From positions 1 through 53,883 of the forward strand of contig WYBX01000011.1 of NCBI GenBank assembly GCA_011525695.1: a stretch of 53,883 nt of DNA, given 5' to 3'. A program made the position numbers and the translations under genes. This DNA is from Verrucomicrobiia bacterium. GTDB taxonomy: Bacteria > Verrucomicrobiota > Verrucomicrobiia > Opitutales > Opitutaceae. Every line of letters begins with the position of its first letter. The first letter of the stretch is position 1. Below the pieces are notes generated by a model. The model was not told where the DNA came from. It did no database searches and was given only the letters and a program-made list of their open reading frames with translations. Shown in pieces: positions 1 through 8,233 of this stretch.

Positions 1-705
1 CGAGGTCGCATCCGCAGCAGGCAGATCGCGTTCCTCGGCGTACCGCTCGATGCTGTGGGTGGAAAACGCCCGCAGCCGCCGCGCCGCGGCAGCCTCGCCA
101 GTCTCCCAGCCGGAATTCGGCGCCGGCGCCCAGCTCGAAAGCAGCCGCAGTTCGTCAAGCCCCAGCGACCGCGGCCAACGCGAGGGAGCGGGAATACTGC
201 CGGCCGCCAGACGGATCGGCGCGCCAACCTTCAGGGCCAGGCACGCGCGCCAGTATGGCGTGAACACCTGGTACGGCCCGCCCTGCCGATTCACGATCGA
301 CTCCGGCTCATGAAGCAGGCCCGCATTGCAAATCTCGACCGCCAGCCCGTGTTGCTGCAGGTCGCCGCGGATCGCCGCGTCCTGCGCGCCGCCGGCCGGT
401 TCGATCCGCCGATTCCACGCCACCGCACCCGCACCAGTCGCGGCCACGAGCCGCCGAATTTCCGTCATCGAATCCCCTCGCGCCAGGATCAGCCGCGAGC
501 CCCGCTCGCGCAGCGCGGCCTCGAGCGCGAGGAGCGAGTGATGCAGCCACCACCGGGACGGCGCGCCAGCCGGCCAATTCCCCTCCGCAGCCACGTCATG
601 GATGTAAACCGGGATGATCGCACCGCCATGCGTGGCGGCCGCGCGGAGCGCCGGATTATCCTGCAACCGCAAATCCCGCCGGAACCAGACAAGCGTGGAG
701 GCCAT
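1..705 (-). CDS. phrB: Deoxyribodipyrimidine photolyase, N-terminal part (cut by window edge)
   Basis: DNA photolyase or cryptochrome-family flavoprotein; the family uses blue light and FADH- to split pyrimidine dimers. The frame opens with ATG at 705 and is still open at base 1, so 235 codons are visible and the FAD-binding C-terminal half lies outside the window. The protein begins MASTLVWFRRDLRLQDNPAL, the classical start of the antenna-binding alpha/beta domain. Near the edge it reads YAEERDLPAADATS, matching the family's Y-x-x-x-R-x-x-P-x-x-x-x-T-S motif at the entry to the FAD domain. The next gene upstream in the same direction is glgA, whose stop lies 239 bases away behind two repeat elements, so co-transcription is doubtful. 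Class I CPD photolyase is likeliest; a 6-4 photolyase or cryptochrome cannot be excluded without the C terminus. Confidence 0.88.
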   Translation of the reverse strand, partial: MASTLVWFRRDLRLQDNPALRAAATHGGAIIPVYIHDVAAEGNWPAGAPSRWWLHHSLLALEAALRERGSRLILARGDSMTEIRRLVAATGAGAVAWNRRIEPAGGAQDAAIRGDLQQHGLAVEICNAGLLHEPESIVNRQGGPYQVFTPYWRACLALKVGAPIRLAAGSIPAPSRWPRSLGLDELRLLSSWAPAPNSGWETGEAAAARRLRAFSTHSIERYAEERDLPAADATS

Positions 706-727
706 GATTCGTTATGCCGTTCGTGCA

Positions 728-798
728 TAGGTGCGCTGACTTGCTGCGCCCAAGAGCAGGTTCGATTGGAAAAGTGAGCGCAGCAAGCCTGCTTGGGG
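728..798. repeat. Family A palindromic repeat, degenerate copy
   Basis: A decayed copy of the most frequent interspersed repeat of this window. The left arm (728-751) matches TAGGGGCGCAG-ACTTG-CTGCGCCC with mismatches. The spacer carries GTTCGATTGG around the conserved TCGA core, and the right arm (about 778-798) is the imperfect reverse complement. It lies between the photolyase start and the glgA stop. Confidence 0.55.
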
Positions 799-858
799 AT
801 CCGGCGTCCCAGCATTCCGGAATGCCATCCCCGCTGCTTCATTTAACCCACGCTGCCG

Positions 859-929
859 TAGGGGCGCAGCCTCGTCTGCGCCCTCAGAACGGGTGAATCA
901 CCCTGTGCGGGCGCAGCCAAGGCTGCGCC
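859..929. repeat. Family A palindromic repeat (REP/BIME-like)
   Basis: Two inward-facing hairpin units: 859-883 (GGGCGCAG-CCTCGT-CTGCGCCC) and 907-929 (GGGCGCAG-CCAAGG-CTGCGCC), separated by about 23 bases. It sits just downstream of the glgA stop codon, where it could also act as a 3'-end hairpin, although no T-run follows. Confidence 0.7.
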
Positions 930-944
930 AGCCGGCAGCCTGGC

Positions 945-2387
945 TTACAGCGATTCCTGGTACAGTCGCTCGTAGCCGCTGGCGGCCCGGCTCCAGCTGA
1001 AGTTCTTCGCCATGCCCCGCTGCTGGATGGCGAGGTAGCGGGGTCGATCCGAGAAAAGCACGAGCGCGCGCTGGAGCGCATCACGCAGGCTCGCCGCATT
1101 CGGATCGCACATCAGCCCGGTCCCCAGCGCGGGATCCTCGTCGGCGTCGACGACCGTGTCGACCAGCCCTCCCACGCGGCTGACGATCGGCACCGTGCCA
1201 TAGAGCTGCGAATACATCTGGTTCAAGCCGCAGGGCTCGAACACCGAAGGCATCACGAAGAAATCACTGCCCGCCTCGATCAGATGGCTCATCGCCTCGT
1301 CGTGCTTGGCGGCCAGCGAGACCTTCTGCGGGACCTCGGCAGCCAGTTCGAGCAACTCCTCCTCCATCCGGCGATCGCCGGAACCAAGCACGATCAACCG
1401 GCACTCGTGCGCCGCGAAGAAGTCCCGATTGGCCAGCACGAAATCGATGCCCTTCTGCTCGGTGAGCCGGCAAACCATCCCGAAAATCGGGCCCTTGAAC
1501 TCCGGCGCGAAGCCGCTCCGCTTCAGCAAATCCAGCCGGCATACGTGCTTTCCAGACAGGTTGACCGCCGAATAGCGGGCCGGCAGGTGCGGATCCACCG
1601 CCGGATTCCAAATCGAATTGTCCACGCCGTTCAGCAACCCGACGAGATCGTCGGCGCGGGTCTGGGCGACGCCGTCCAGCCCGCAACCGAACTCGGGCGT
1701 CTGGATTTCCTTGGCGTAGCGGGGACTCACCGTCGTCACGCGATCGGCGAAGAGGATGCCGCCCTTCATCAGGTTGATCTGCGAATAATACTCCAGCCCG
1801 TCCATCGAGTAGAGTTCATCCGGCAGGTTCGTCCGCGCGAAAATCTTCGCCGGGAAGACCCCCTGGTAGGCGATGTTGTGGATCGTGAAGACCGTCTTCA
1901 GCGCCAGGGTTGTCCCATGCCGCCGCTCCGTCTCGCGCAGCAGCAACGGCAGCAGCGCCGCCTGCCAGTCGTGGCTGTGGACGACGTCGGCGCCGAAATC
2001 GCCCAGCCGGAGGGCCTCCACCACGCCCTTGCAGAAGAAAATGAACCGGTCCGCATTGTCCTCGTAATCGCGTTCCCCGTTGCCATACGGGCCCTGGCGG
2101 TCAAAGAACTCCTCCCGGCAAATCAGGTAAACCTTGAGGTTGGGTCGCGGCGAAAACATGCGGACATCCCCGGACAGGAACTGGTCCGCCAGTTCGATTT
2201 TCAGCCGCATCGTCCGGGTGGCCCCGGCGGCATCCCGGTGCTCGAGAACCGCCCGATAGCCGGGGACGAAGACCGAGACTTCATGCCCATTATCCGACAG
2301 CGCAGCCGTCAGGGCACCCACCGCATCCGCCAGGCCTCCGGTCTTGATGTAGGGGAACAACTCACTCCCCGCGTGGACGATTTTCAT
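945..2387 (-). CDS. glgA: Glycogen synthase (ADP-glucose type, GT5)
   Basis: Transfers glucose from ADP-glucose to the non-reducing end of an alpha-1,4-glucan in the cytoplasm. The 480 residues are close to the roughly 477 of the E. coli enzyme, so it looks complete. The N terminus reads MKIVHAGSELFPYIKTGGLADAVGAL, holding the KTGGL nucleotide-sugar-binding loop at residues 15-19. The C-terminal Rossmann domain contains SVFEPCGLNQMYSQLYGT, with the conserved acidic residue and Cys of the donor site, followed by PIVSRVGGLVDTV. It is transcribed alone, divergently from rnr with 77 bases between the two starts, so both promoters must lie in that short gap. No other glg gene is visible. Confidence 0.95.
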   Translation of the reverse strand: MKIVHAGSELFPYIKTGGLADAVGALTAALSDNGHEVSVFVPGYRAVLEHRDAAGATRTMRLKIELADQFLSGDVRMFSPRPNLKVYLICREEFFDRQGPYGNGERDYEDNADRFIFFCKGVVEALRLGDFGADVVHSHDWQAALLPLLLRETERRHGTTLALKTVFTIHNIAYQGVFPAKIFARTNLPDELYSMDGLEYYSQINLMKGGILFADRVTTVSPRYAKEIQTPEFGCGLDGVAQTRADDLVGLLNGVDNSIWNPAVDPHLPARYSAVNLSGKHVCRLDLLKRSGFAPEFKGPIFGMVCRLTEQKGIDFVLANRDFFAAHECRLIVLGSGDRRMEEELLELAAEVPQKVSLAAKHDEAMSHLIEAGSDFFVMPSVFEPCGLNQMYSQLYGTVPIVSRVGGLVDTVVDADEDPALGTGLMCDPNAASLRDALQRALVLFSDRPRYLAIQQRGMAKNFSWSRAASGYERLYQESL

Positions 2388-2464
2388 CGCCGCCAGCTAA
2401 GCCAGACTGTTCCGTAACGCCAACCCGAAAGCATGGAAGGCGCGCGGCGCCTCGATCTTACAAC

Positions 2465-5125
2465 ATGTCACTACGCGAACGCCTGCTCGAAATCGTCCGA
2501 GCTCCCGACTATTCTCCCGCCAACGAATTCGAGCTCGCCCGCCGGCTTGACCTGAGGAAGAAGCACCGCAACTCGCTCGAACATGAGGTGAGGCGGCTGC
2601 TGAAAAGCGGCGAGTTCTCCCGGACGCGCAACGGGCGGATCATCCGTGGCAGTGCGCCCGAGCCCGAGCCGGCCGCGACATCGCGCAAGCTATTCGTTCC
2701 GACCAAACGCGGGCCCAGCATGCCGCCACCGGAGATGACCCTGCTCATCGGTGCAACGCACACGCCCTCCCCGCACCAGCAGCCCGTGCAGCCGGAACCG
2801 GTGCTGCCGCGCGGGACTGGCAGCCGCTCACGATCCTCCGGTTCGAACCGCGACACACGCGATCGTCGCGGCCGGAGTCGGAAGGAGCCGGCGCAGATCG
2901 AAACCGCGGATACGCATCAGGGCCGCGCACGCGGCGGATCACGCGGCCGTAAAGCCGGCCGGCATCACGAGGCCCGGCGCAGCCCGAAAGCGGAGTCGGC
3001 TGCGGCCAACCCGCCATCCACAATTCCACCGCCCGCGACCCCGGAACGGCTCGAGGAGCCGGTTCCCAAACTGCGGCCCGGCGAGCTCGTGGGCCGGATC
3101 CAGTTTCGTGCCGGCGGCTCGGCCTTCGTCGTCCGCGAACCGGTGGCAGGCGAAACGCCGGAGCCCGCCCTACAGGTTTTTGGCGAGGACACCGGCGTGG
3201 CGCTGCCCGGCGATCGCGTGATTGCACGCGAGTATGCCGGCCGCCGCGGACGTCGACCGGGGGAAAAGATCGGCGGCGTGGTCCGGGTCCTGGCCCGCGA
3301 ACGCGACACCATCGTCGGCGACCTGCGACGCGGCCGCAGGGGTTTTGTCGTCCAGCCGGATGATCCCCGGTTCAGCTACGAAATCCAGGTCGCCGATCCG
3401 GCCCGGAGCGGGGTGACACCGCCGCCGAAGCCGGGCGACAAGGTTGTCGTCCAGCTCGGCGAATGGAAGCGGCGGAACGATCCGCTGACCGGTCGAATCA
3501 CGGCCCGGCTCGGCCGGACGCACGAACCGCGGGCCGAACTCGCGGGCATTTTCCTCAAGTACAATCTCTCGACGGATTTTCCCGCCGATGTCGTGCGGGA
3601 GGCGGCGGCACTGCCGGACCGCGTGCAGCCCCGCGATCTGGCCCACCGGCTTGATTACCGCGAATTGCCGGTTTTCACGATCGATCCGGACGACGCGAAG
3701 GATTTCGACGACGCGCTTTCGTACGAGGAGCTCCCGGGCGGCAGCCTGCGGATCGGAATCCATATTGCGGATGTATCGACCTATGTGAGACCCGGCAGCG
3801 CGCTCGATCGCGAGGCCCAGCGCCGGGGGAATTCGACCTACCTCGTCGGCGTCGTCATCCCGATGCTTCCCGAAAAGCTCTCCAACGGGCTCTGTTCGCT
3901 GGTGGAAGCCCAGGATCGGCTCTGCAAGGCGGTGTTCCTGACCTTCGGCCGGAACGGCAAGCTGAAGGACACGAGCTTTGCCAACACGGTGATCCGGAGC
4001 CGGAAACGGCTCACCTACAAGCAGGCGTATGCGTTCATGTTCGAGGATGATCTCGCACGGATCCGCGCGTTGCCACTCCCGCCGAAGCACCAGACGGGGT
4101 CCACGGGCCGGGCCCTGGGCGACCTGAGCGATCGCGAACTCGCGGACCTGCAGAAATGGATTCGCGCGATGTGGAAAATTGCGGCGCGGCTGCGGAAGGA
4201 TCGCATGGCGCACGGCAGCCTCGATCTCGACATGCCGGAGACGAAGATCTTCGTGGACGAAAACGGCTATGCCGACCGGCTCGAGAAAATCGAGCACGAC
4301 GAGAGCCACCAGTTGATCGAGGAATTCATGCTGGCGGCCAACGAGGCCGTCGCCCGGCTGACCCGCTCGCACAAGCTGGCCGCACTCTACCGGGTCCACG
4401 ACGAACCCGATGCGGAAAAACTCGACGAACTCCGCACGCTGCTGGGTACGCACGGGATCCGCACCGGGGATCTGACCCAGCGGGCCGAGCTGGTGAAGCT
4501 GCTCGCGGTGCTGGAGCACCATCCGCAGGGCTATACGCTTCGCACGCAACTGCTGCGCAGCCTCAAGAAGGCCGCCTACCGGCACACGGCCGACGGCCAT
4601 TTCGGCCTGGCGAAGCAGGACTATACGCACTTCACCTCGCCGATCCGGCGTTACGCCGATCTGGTGGTGCACCGTGTCTTCGACACCTACCTGGCAAAAC
4701 ACGGCGGCCAGCCGACCGCCGGCGGACGACGCCACTACGACTTGGCCGGGGTCGAGCGGCTGGGCGAGCATCTCAGCCTCACGGAAATCAACAGTGCGGA
4801 AGCGGAACGCGACAGCGTGAAGATCAAGCTGCTCGAATTCTTCGAACGGGAACTGGAGAAGCAGCCGCGCACAAGATTCGAGGCCGTGATCACCGACGTG
4901 CGGGCGAATGGGTTCTTCATCGAGCTGGTCGAGTCGATGACCTTTGGTTTCGTCGCCACCTCCGGGGTCGGTGACGACCATTATGCGCTCACGGACGACG
5001 GCACGGCGCTGGTGGGACGCAAGCGTCGGCGGCGATTCGCGCTCAACCAGCGGCTCGACGTCGTCGTCGCGAAAGTGGATCGCTACAAGCGGCTGATCGA
5101 CTTCCGGCCGGCGGATCCGCGGTAA
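2465..5125 (+). CDS. rnr: Ribonuclease R (RNB family 3'-5' exoribonuclease)
   Basis: Processive 3'-5' exoribonuclease of structured RNA. Domain order: N-terminal winged-helix segment (about 1-65), a long low-complexity stretch (about 70-205), cold-shock/OB domains (about 205-375), the RNB catalytic domain (about 385-720) and a C-terminal S1 domain (about 795-880). The RNB metal-binding acidic cluster is seen as DPDDAKDFDDAL at residues 407-418. HFTSPIRRYADLVVHR, characteristic of RNase II/R, occurs near residue 725. At 886 residues it is longer than typical RNase R (about 800); the excess is the Arg/Pro/Ser-rich region, predicted to be disordered. Unlike many RNase R proteins, the extra basic sequence is placed near the N terminus rather than after S1. 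ATG at 2465 is the natural start. Confidence 0.93.
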   Translation: MSLRERLLEIVRAPDYSPANEFELARRLDLRKKHRNSLEHEVRRLLKSGEFSRTRNGRIIRGSAPEPEPAATSRKLFVPTKRGPSMPPPEMTLLIGATHTPSPHQQPVQPEPVLPRGTGSRSRSSGSNRDTRDRRGRSRKEPAQIETADTHQGRARGGSRGRKAGRHHEARRSPKAESAAANPPSTIPPPATPERLEEPVPKLRPGELVGRIQFRAGGSAFVVREPVAGETPEPALQVFGEDTGVALPGDRVIAREYAGRRGRRPGEKIGGVVRVLARERDTIVGDLRRGRRGFVVQPDDPRFSYEIQVADPARSGVTPPPKPGDKVVVQLGEWKRRNDPLTGRITARLGRTHEPRAELAGIFLKYNLSTDFPADVVREAAALPDRVQPRDLAHRLDYRELPVFTIDPDDAKDFDDALSYEELPGGSLRIGIHIADVSTYVRPGSALDREAQRRGNSTYLVGVVIPMLPEKLSNGLCSLVEAQDRLCKAVFLTFGRNGKLKDTSFANTVIRSRKRLTYKQAYAFMFEDDLARIRALPLPPKHQTGSTGRALGDLSDRELADLQKWIRAMWKIAARLRKDRMAHGSLDLDMPETKIFVDENGYADRLEKIEHDESHQLIEEFMLAANEAVARLTRSHKLAALYRVHDEPDAEKLDELRTLLGTHGIRTGDLTQRAELVKLLAVLEHHPQGYTLRTQLLRSLKKAAYRHTADGHFGLAKQDYTHFTSPIRRYADLVVHRVFDTYLAKHGGQPTAGGRRHYDLAGVERLGEHLSLTEINSAEAERDSVKIKLLEFFERELEKQPRTRFEAVITDVRANGFFIELVESMTFGFVATSGVGDDHYALTDDGTALVGRKRRRRFALNQRLDVVVAKVDRYKRLIDFRPADPR

Positions 5126-5233
5126 GCGGGAAACGTCGGTCGACAGGATGGATCCCAAATTGGCACCGGCCGCACGTAGCGCCGCGTCTCGGACCGGCGA
5201 AGAGAAGTACGAATAGCATTCAGCCGGAACGAT

Positions 5234-6535
5234 TCAGTAGATCGTATGCGGATAAACGAGCTGGAATCTCCCAGCCCGGGAATCGACCGGCAGCCTTTCG
5301 ATCATCCGGTCGTAGGCCGGTTCCGCAAACTTGATGGCTGCCCGGCGCAGCAGCACGGCCATGAGCGCAAGGTCCGCCTGCTCCATGCCCAGGATTCCGG
5401 GGTGCGGCCATGGCTTTTCCTGGACGGCATACGGCGCAAGAAAGTCGAGCGCCCGGCGGATGCCGCGTCCATCGGGGGTCGATGATCGCCAGAGATCCAG
5501 GCCCACCTTTTCGCCCAGGGTGGCGGCGTCAAAATACGCCTCCACGTTCATCGCGCTGTAATGAAAGGATCGGGTGCGCTTGAGCTCCAGCGGCTGGCTG
5601 CCATCCGGCTCGACCTGGGCGGCAATCCGCTGCGGAAGCCGGCCGAGAAACCGTGCGGCGATTTCCGGCCGCCGTGCAAAAAGGGCGACCGCCGACACCT
5701 GGACTTCGTACCAGGTCCCGTGGTTGTTCTCCTTGGTCGACTCCTCCTTCCCAATCTCGCTCTCCACGAGCCAGTCCAGATACCGGCTGTACCACTCCTC
5801 CAGCCTTGCCCGATCCCCTGCCGTCCAGTGTGCGGATCCCGCGAGCAAACCCACGGCATCCGCCACCTTGATCACATAACGGACGCCGATGATTCCGGCG
5901 GCGCGACCCTCGGTGATGCCCCTGATGGCCTCGCCGTAATTCGCGTGCGGATTCATGTACGTGGCCTCGTCCAGGAACCACGCCTTGATGAGTTTCGAAG
6001 CATGGGCGGCGTAGGGCTCGTTCCCCGTGAGATGGTAGGCCAGCGCCAGCGTGGAGACCGCGGACTCCATATTCGCAATCGGCAAACGGTCATAGGCGTC
6101 CCGCTCCGGGTTGGTCTCACCGTCCCGGTGGACATAGGGCAATCCGTCCGGCGTGTCGGGATTCGGCCACCAGTACGGCGCGAGGCTCATGTAGTCGTGC
6201 CGGTTGCCGCTCGGCGGCACGGCCTGCTTGAACACGACCGAAAATGGCCCTGCCTTCAGGGCCTCACCGGCTTCGGACTGGAGCCTTGCCAATGCCGGCA
6301 TGAGCGATGGATCTCCCGTGAGGGTCTTTTCCTTCGCAGCTGTCAGGAGATCCGGATCCAAAGAAAAAACACGCGGCTTCCCGGCGACAGCCTGAGCCAC
6401 CGGACCGGGATCCCCTTCCGACTGCCTGCTGCAGGAAACGCTCGTCAGTGACAGCGCGAGGATGCCCGTTCCGATCGAACGAAGCCAAGATGAGCGGCAA
6501 TGGAGGCCTGCATGATGTTGTGTTTGAGCACTCAT
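5234..6535 (-). CDS. Alginate lyase family protein (PL5-like), exported
   Basis: Probable polysaccharide lyase of the PL5 alginate lyase fold (alpha/alpha toroid), cleaving uronate-containing chains by beta-elimination outside the cytoplasm. It has 433 residues from the chosen ATG at 6535 (MSAQTQHHAG). The same frame stays open to 6733, but that stretch runs through a repeat element and gives low-complexity sequence, so it is excluded. A signal sequence covers about residues 15-35 and ends at SVSC, possibly a lipoprotein cysteine at 35 with an imperfect lipobox. The conserved NNHGTWYEVQ at 270-279 supplies the Asn-His pair, and RSFHYSAMN at 322-330 supplies the His-Tyr pair equivalent to the catalytic His/Tyr of PL5. 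The true substrate may not be alginate. Its 3' end converges on rnr with a 108-base gap. Confidence 0.8.
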   Translation of the reverse strand: MSAQTQHHAGLHCRSSWLRSIGTGILALSLTSVSCSRQSEGDPGPVAQAVAGKPRVFSLDPDLLTAAKEKTLTGDPSLMPALARLQSEAGEALKAGPFSVVFKQAVPPSGNRHDYMSLAPYWWPNPDTPDGLPYVHRDGETNPERDAYDRLPIANMESAVSTLALAYHLTGNEPYAAHASKLIKAWFLDEATYMNPHANYGEAIRGITEGRAAGIIGVRYVIKVADAVGLLAGSAHWTAGDRARLEEWYSRYLDWLVESEIGKEESTKENNHGTWYEVQVSAVALFARRPEIAARFLGRLPQRIAAQVEPDGSQPLELKRTRSFHYSAMNVEAYFDAATLGEKVGLDLWRSSTPDGRGIRRALDFLAPYAVQEKPWPHPGILGMEQADLALMAVLLRRAAIKFAEPAYDRMIERLPVDSRAGRFQLVYPHTIY

Positions 6536-6566
6536 TATCGAACCGTTGTTGAGGGACCGGATCTTC

Positions 6567-6640
6567 GTAGGGGCGCAGACTTGCTGCGCCCGCATGTTCG
6601 TTCGAAACCGCTTCAGGGCGCAGCTAGTCTGCACCCCTAC
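6567..6640. repeat. Family A palindromic repeat (REP/BIME-like)
   Basis: Full-length copy: left unit GTAGGGGCGCAG-ACTTG-CTGCGCCC (6567-6591), a spacer with TTCGTTCGAAACCGCTT, and a right unit (6614-6640) ending CTGCACCCCTAC. It lies 31 bases upstream of the alginate lyase start, in the probable promoter or leader region of that gene. Confidence 0.75.
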
Positions 6641-6722
6641 AGCCCAAACCGGCAAGACGGCGCCCCGATCTGTGCAGACAATTGTGACGCTGTGGCCAAA
6701 GCCAATCTCCCGTTCGCAAATA

Positions 6723-6754
6723 GAAGATTTCACACCCGCGGGTGTGAAATCTTC
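6723..6754. terminator. Perfect 32-bp palindrome, probable relic terminator
   Basis: GAAGATTTCACACCCG is followed immediately by its exact reverse complement, so the 32 bases form a perfect palindrome. On the minus strand it begins 4 bases after the TAG that ends the outer-membrane-type fragment at 6758-6868. That is where a rho-independent terminator stem would sit, although only a short T-rich stretch (TATTT) follows. No second copy was seen in the window. Confidence 0.5.
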
Positions 6755-6757
6755 AGG

Positions 6758-6868
6758 CTAGAATTTGAACGTCGCGCCAACCGTCCACCGCAGGCCACTC
6801 TCTACATCGTTCGCGCGCGAGTTGCTCGATAGCGCACCCACCACTACAGCAAAGGCGGCCACTGATCC
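6758..6868 (-). pseudogene. C-terminal remnant of an outer-membrane beta-barrel protein
   Basis: Minus-strand codons from 6868 to the TAG at 6758-6760 read GSVAAFAVVV, GALSSNSRAND, VESGLRWTVGATFKF, then stop. The end alternates polar and hydrophobic residues and finishes in Phe, the hallmark of C-terminal strands of outer-membrane barrels (TonB-dependent receptors, porins). VESGLRWTVGATFKF resembles the last strand of TonB-dependent receptors known from Opitutaceae-like genomes; this is recalled from the family, not searched. There is no start codon and no room for a complete gene, because the isomerase stop lies at 6895. It is read as a deletion remnant: the upstream part of the barrel gene is gone while the 3' end and its hairpin remain. 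Confidence 0.45.
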
Positions 6869-6894
6869 GCGCGGTTGAACTGAGTTGAGCCTGT

Positions 6895-7845
6895 TTACCC
6901 AAACCGGTCCAGCCGCGACTCCACCCGCGCCTTCGATCTCCGGACCTCCTCGACCGTCAGCCGCGGCCCGAACTCGAGTGTGAGCAGGTGCTCCGGCCGC
7001 CAGAAGGAGCTGACCATGTCGAAATCAATGTGCCCCTCCCCCACCGGCTGGTGATCCTGACCACTGCCGTTGACGTCATGCAGGTGAAAACCGAGCGTGC
7101 GCGGCAGCAGCACCTCCAGGTGCCGGCGATGATTCAGGAGTCCCATGCCTTCCTTGATGTCGGCATGGCCGGTGTCGTGCCAGTAGCCGGCGGGGGCACC
7201 GGCCGGCAGCCCTTGCAGAAACTCCGCGTAATCGTCATCGAGCGGGAGCTCCTCGAATTTTTCGCGGTTCTCGAAGCCCAGTTTCACGCCCTTCTGCCCG
7301 GCGTATTCGAGAATTTCGGTCACGCTGGCCTTCGTCCGGGTCCAGAAGGGTTGCATCCGCTTCCGCAGCTTCGCCCGGCATTTCTCGAGCAGGGCGGCAT
7401 AGGCCCGATTCTCCGGATCCCTGCCCGCGCCCCGGTTCGCTCGAAGGTAATTCCGCAACCTGCGGGCCGGGTTGAACCAGAAGAAGCTCACGCTGCCGAG
7501 GTGGCACACGACCACCCGCGCCTGAACCTGGGCGGCAAAATCGATCGAGCGTCGCGTGTGCCGCAGCCACTGATCATGCTCGCGGGGATCGCCGGCGGAC
7601 GGTTCGAATAGGTTCGGTGCCGGCTGGACGACGCCAGTAGGCAGCGGGCAAAAATTGTGCGTCGAGCTGATCTTGACCACGCCCTCCTCCACCGCCTTCA
7701 GAATCCCCGGGACCAGCGTGATGCGAATTCCATGGCTCAGTTCGACATATTCAAATCCCAGCTCCGCCATTTCCCGCAACATGGCCCCGCCATCGCTGTG
7801 CCGGTGCGAACACCAGCTGGTTGAAAGGGCAAGGGAGGGCTTCAC
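6895..7845 (-). CDS. Sugar phosphate isomerase/epimerase-like TIM-barrel protein
   Basis: Member of the xylose isomerase-like TIM-barrel superfamily (AP_endonuc_2 fold), which includes metal-dependent sugar epimerases and isomerases. Segments typical of the fold are MLREMAELGFEYVELSHG, SSTHNFCPLPTG, VVCHLGSVSF, KLGFENREKFEELP, GYWHDTGHADI and GFHLHDVNG. Their Glu, His and Asp residues would bind the divalent metal. A GTG start at 7845 (VKPSLALSTSW) gives 316 residues. A TTG at 7905 would add 20 residues but places translation inside the rpsU terminator, so the shorter form is preferred. It follows rpsU on the same strand after that terminator. Substrate unknown. Confidence 0.75.
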   Translation of the reverse strand: MKPSLALSTSWCSHRHSDGGAMLREMAELGFEYVELSHGIRITLVPGILKAVEEGVVKISSTHNFCPLPTGVVQPAPNLFEPSAGDPREHDQWLRHTRRSIDFAAQVQARVVVCHLGSVSFFWFNPARRLRNYLRANRGAGRDPENRAYAALLEKCRAKLRKRMQPFWTRTKASVTEILEYAGQKGVKLGFENREKFEELPLDDDYAEFLQGLPAGAPAGYWHDTGHADIKEGMGLLNHRRHLEVLLPRTLGFHLHDVNGSGQDHQPVGEGHIDFDMVSSFWRPEHLLTLEFGPRLTVEEVRRSKARVESRLDRFG

Positions 7846-7907
7846 GGGGTCTTGAGCCCCAGACGAACCCGTCCGGCGGCAACTTGCACGCCGAAAACCG
7901 GCCAACG

Positions 7908-7940
7908 AAAAACCGCGCCCATCGATGCTGGAGCGCGGTC
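7908..7940 (-). terminator. Intrinsic terminator of rpsU
   Basis: On the minus strand ACCGCGC (7939-7933) pairs with GCGCGGT (7918-7912) across a 14-base loop and is followed by a T-run (complement of A at 7908-7912). It starts 25 bases after the rpsU stop and separates rpsU from the isomerase-like gene. Confidence 0.7.
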
Positions 7941-7964
7941 AAAAACCATTGCCTTCGGGGCAGC

Positions 7965-8162
7965 TTATTCGGCGTAGCGACGGCGCAGCATCTGCGTGAA
8001 GGCCTGGACCTTCTCCTTGCGACGGCGACGTTCGCAGGGCTTCTCGTAATAACGCTTTGCGCGGGTGCCCTTGATGATGTTCTCGCGCTCGAGCTTCTTC
8101 TTCATGCGCCGCAGCGCACGATCGATGGGCTCGTTCTTGCGAATCTTGATTTCGATGGACAT
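7965..8162 (-). CDS. rpsU: 30S ribosomal protein S21
   Basis: Small basic protein of the 30S subunit involved in initiation near the anti-Shine-Dalgarno region. The 65 residues begin MSIEIKIRKNEPIDRALRRM and continue KRYYEKPCERRRRKE, matching bS21 across the whole length (usual size 60-70). The gene is transcribed alone, with a plausible sigma70-type promoter at 8203-8233 and a clear terminator at 7908-7940. No Shine-Dalgarno sequence is obvious ahead of the ATG. Confidence 0.95.
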   Translation of the reverse strand: MSIEIKIRKNEPIDRALRRMKKKLERENIIKGTRAKRYYEKPCERRRRKEKVQAFTQMLRRRYAE

Positions 8163-8202
8163 GTGGCAGACGTGAACGGTCGGTGGTGAAAGGAAAAGCT
8201 GG

Positions 8203-8233
8203 GTAATAGGCCAAGCCCGCTCCGGTCCGTCAA
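8203..8233 (-). promoter_or_regulatory. Candidate sigma70-type promoter of rpsU
   Basis: Reading the minus strand, TTGACG (8233-8228) is followed after 18 bases by CTATTA (8209-8204). Transcription would start near 8195, leaving a leader of about 30 bases before the rpsU ATG at 8162. This is the clearest -35/-10 pair seen in the window. Confidence 0.5.

Noticed and set aside
55..777. Plus-strand 240-codon open frame at the left edge
   Set aside because: Antisense to the photolyase fragment, which has several conserved family motifs.
1284..2417. Plus-strand open frame over glgA
   Set aside because: Antisense shadow; glgA has the full set of GT5 motifs.
3170..5158. A 662-codon open frame antisense to rnr
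   Set aside because: Same reason: an antisense shadow of a clear RNase R with all catalytic motifs in the sense frame.
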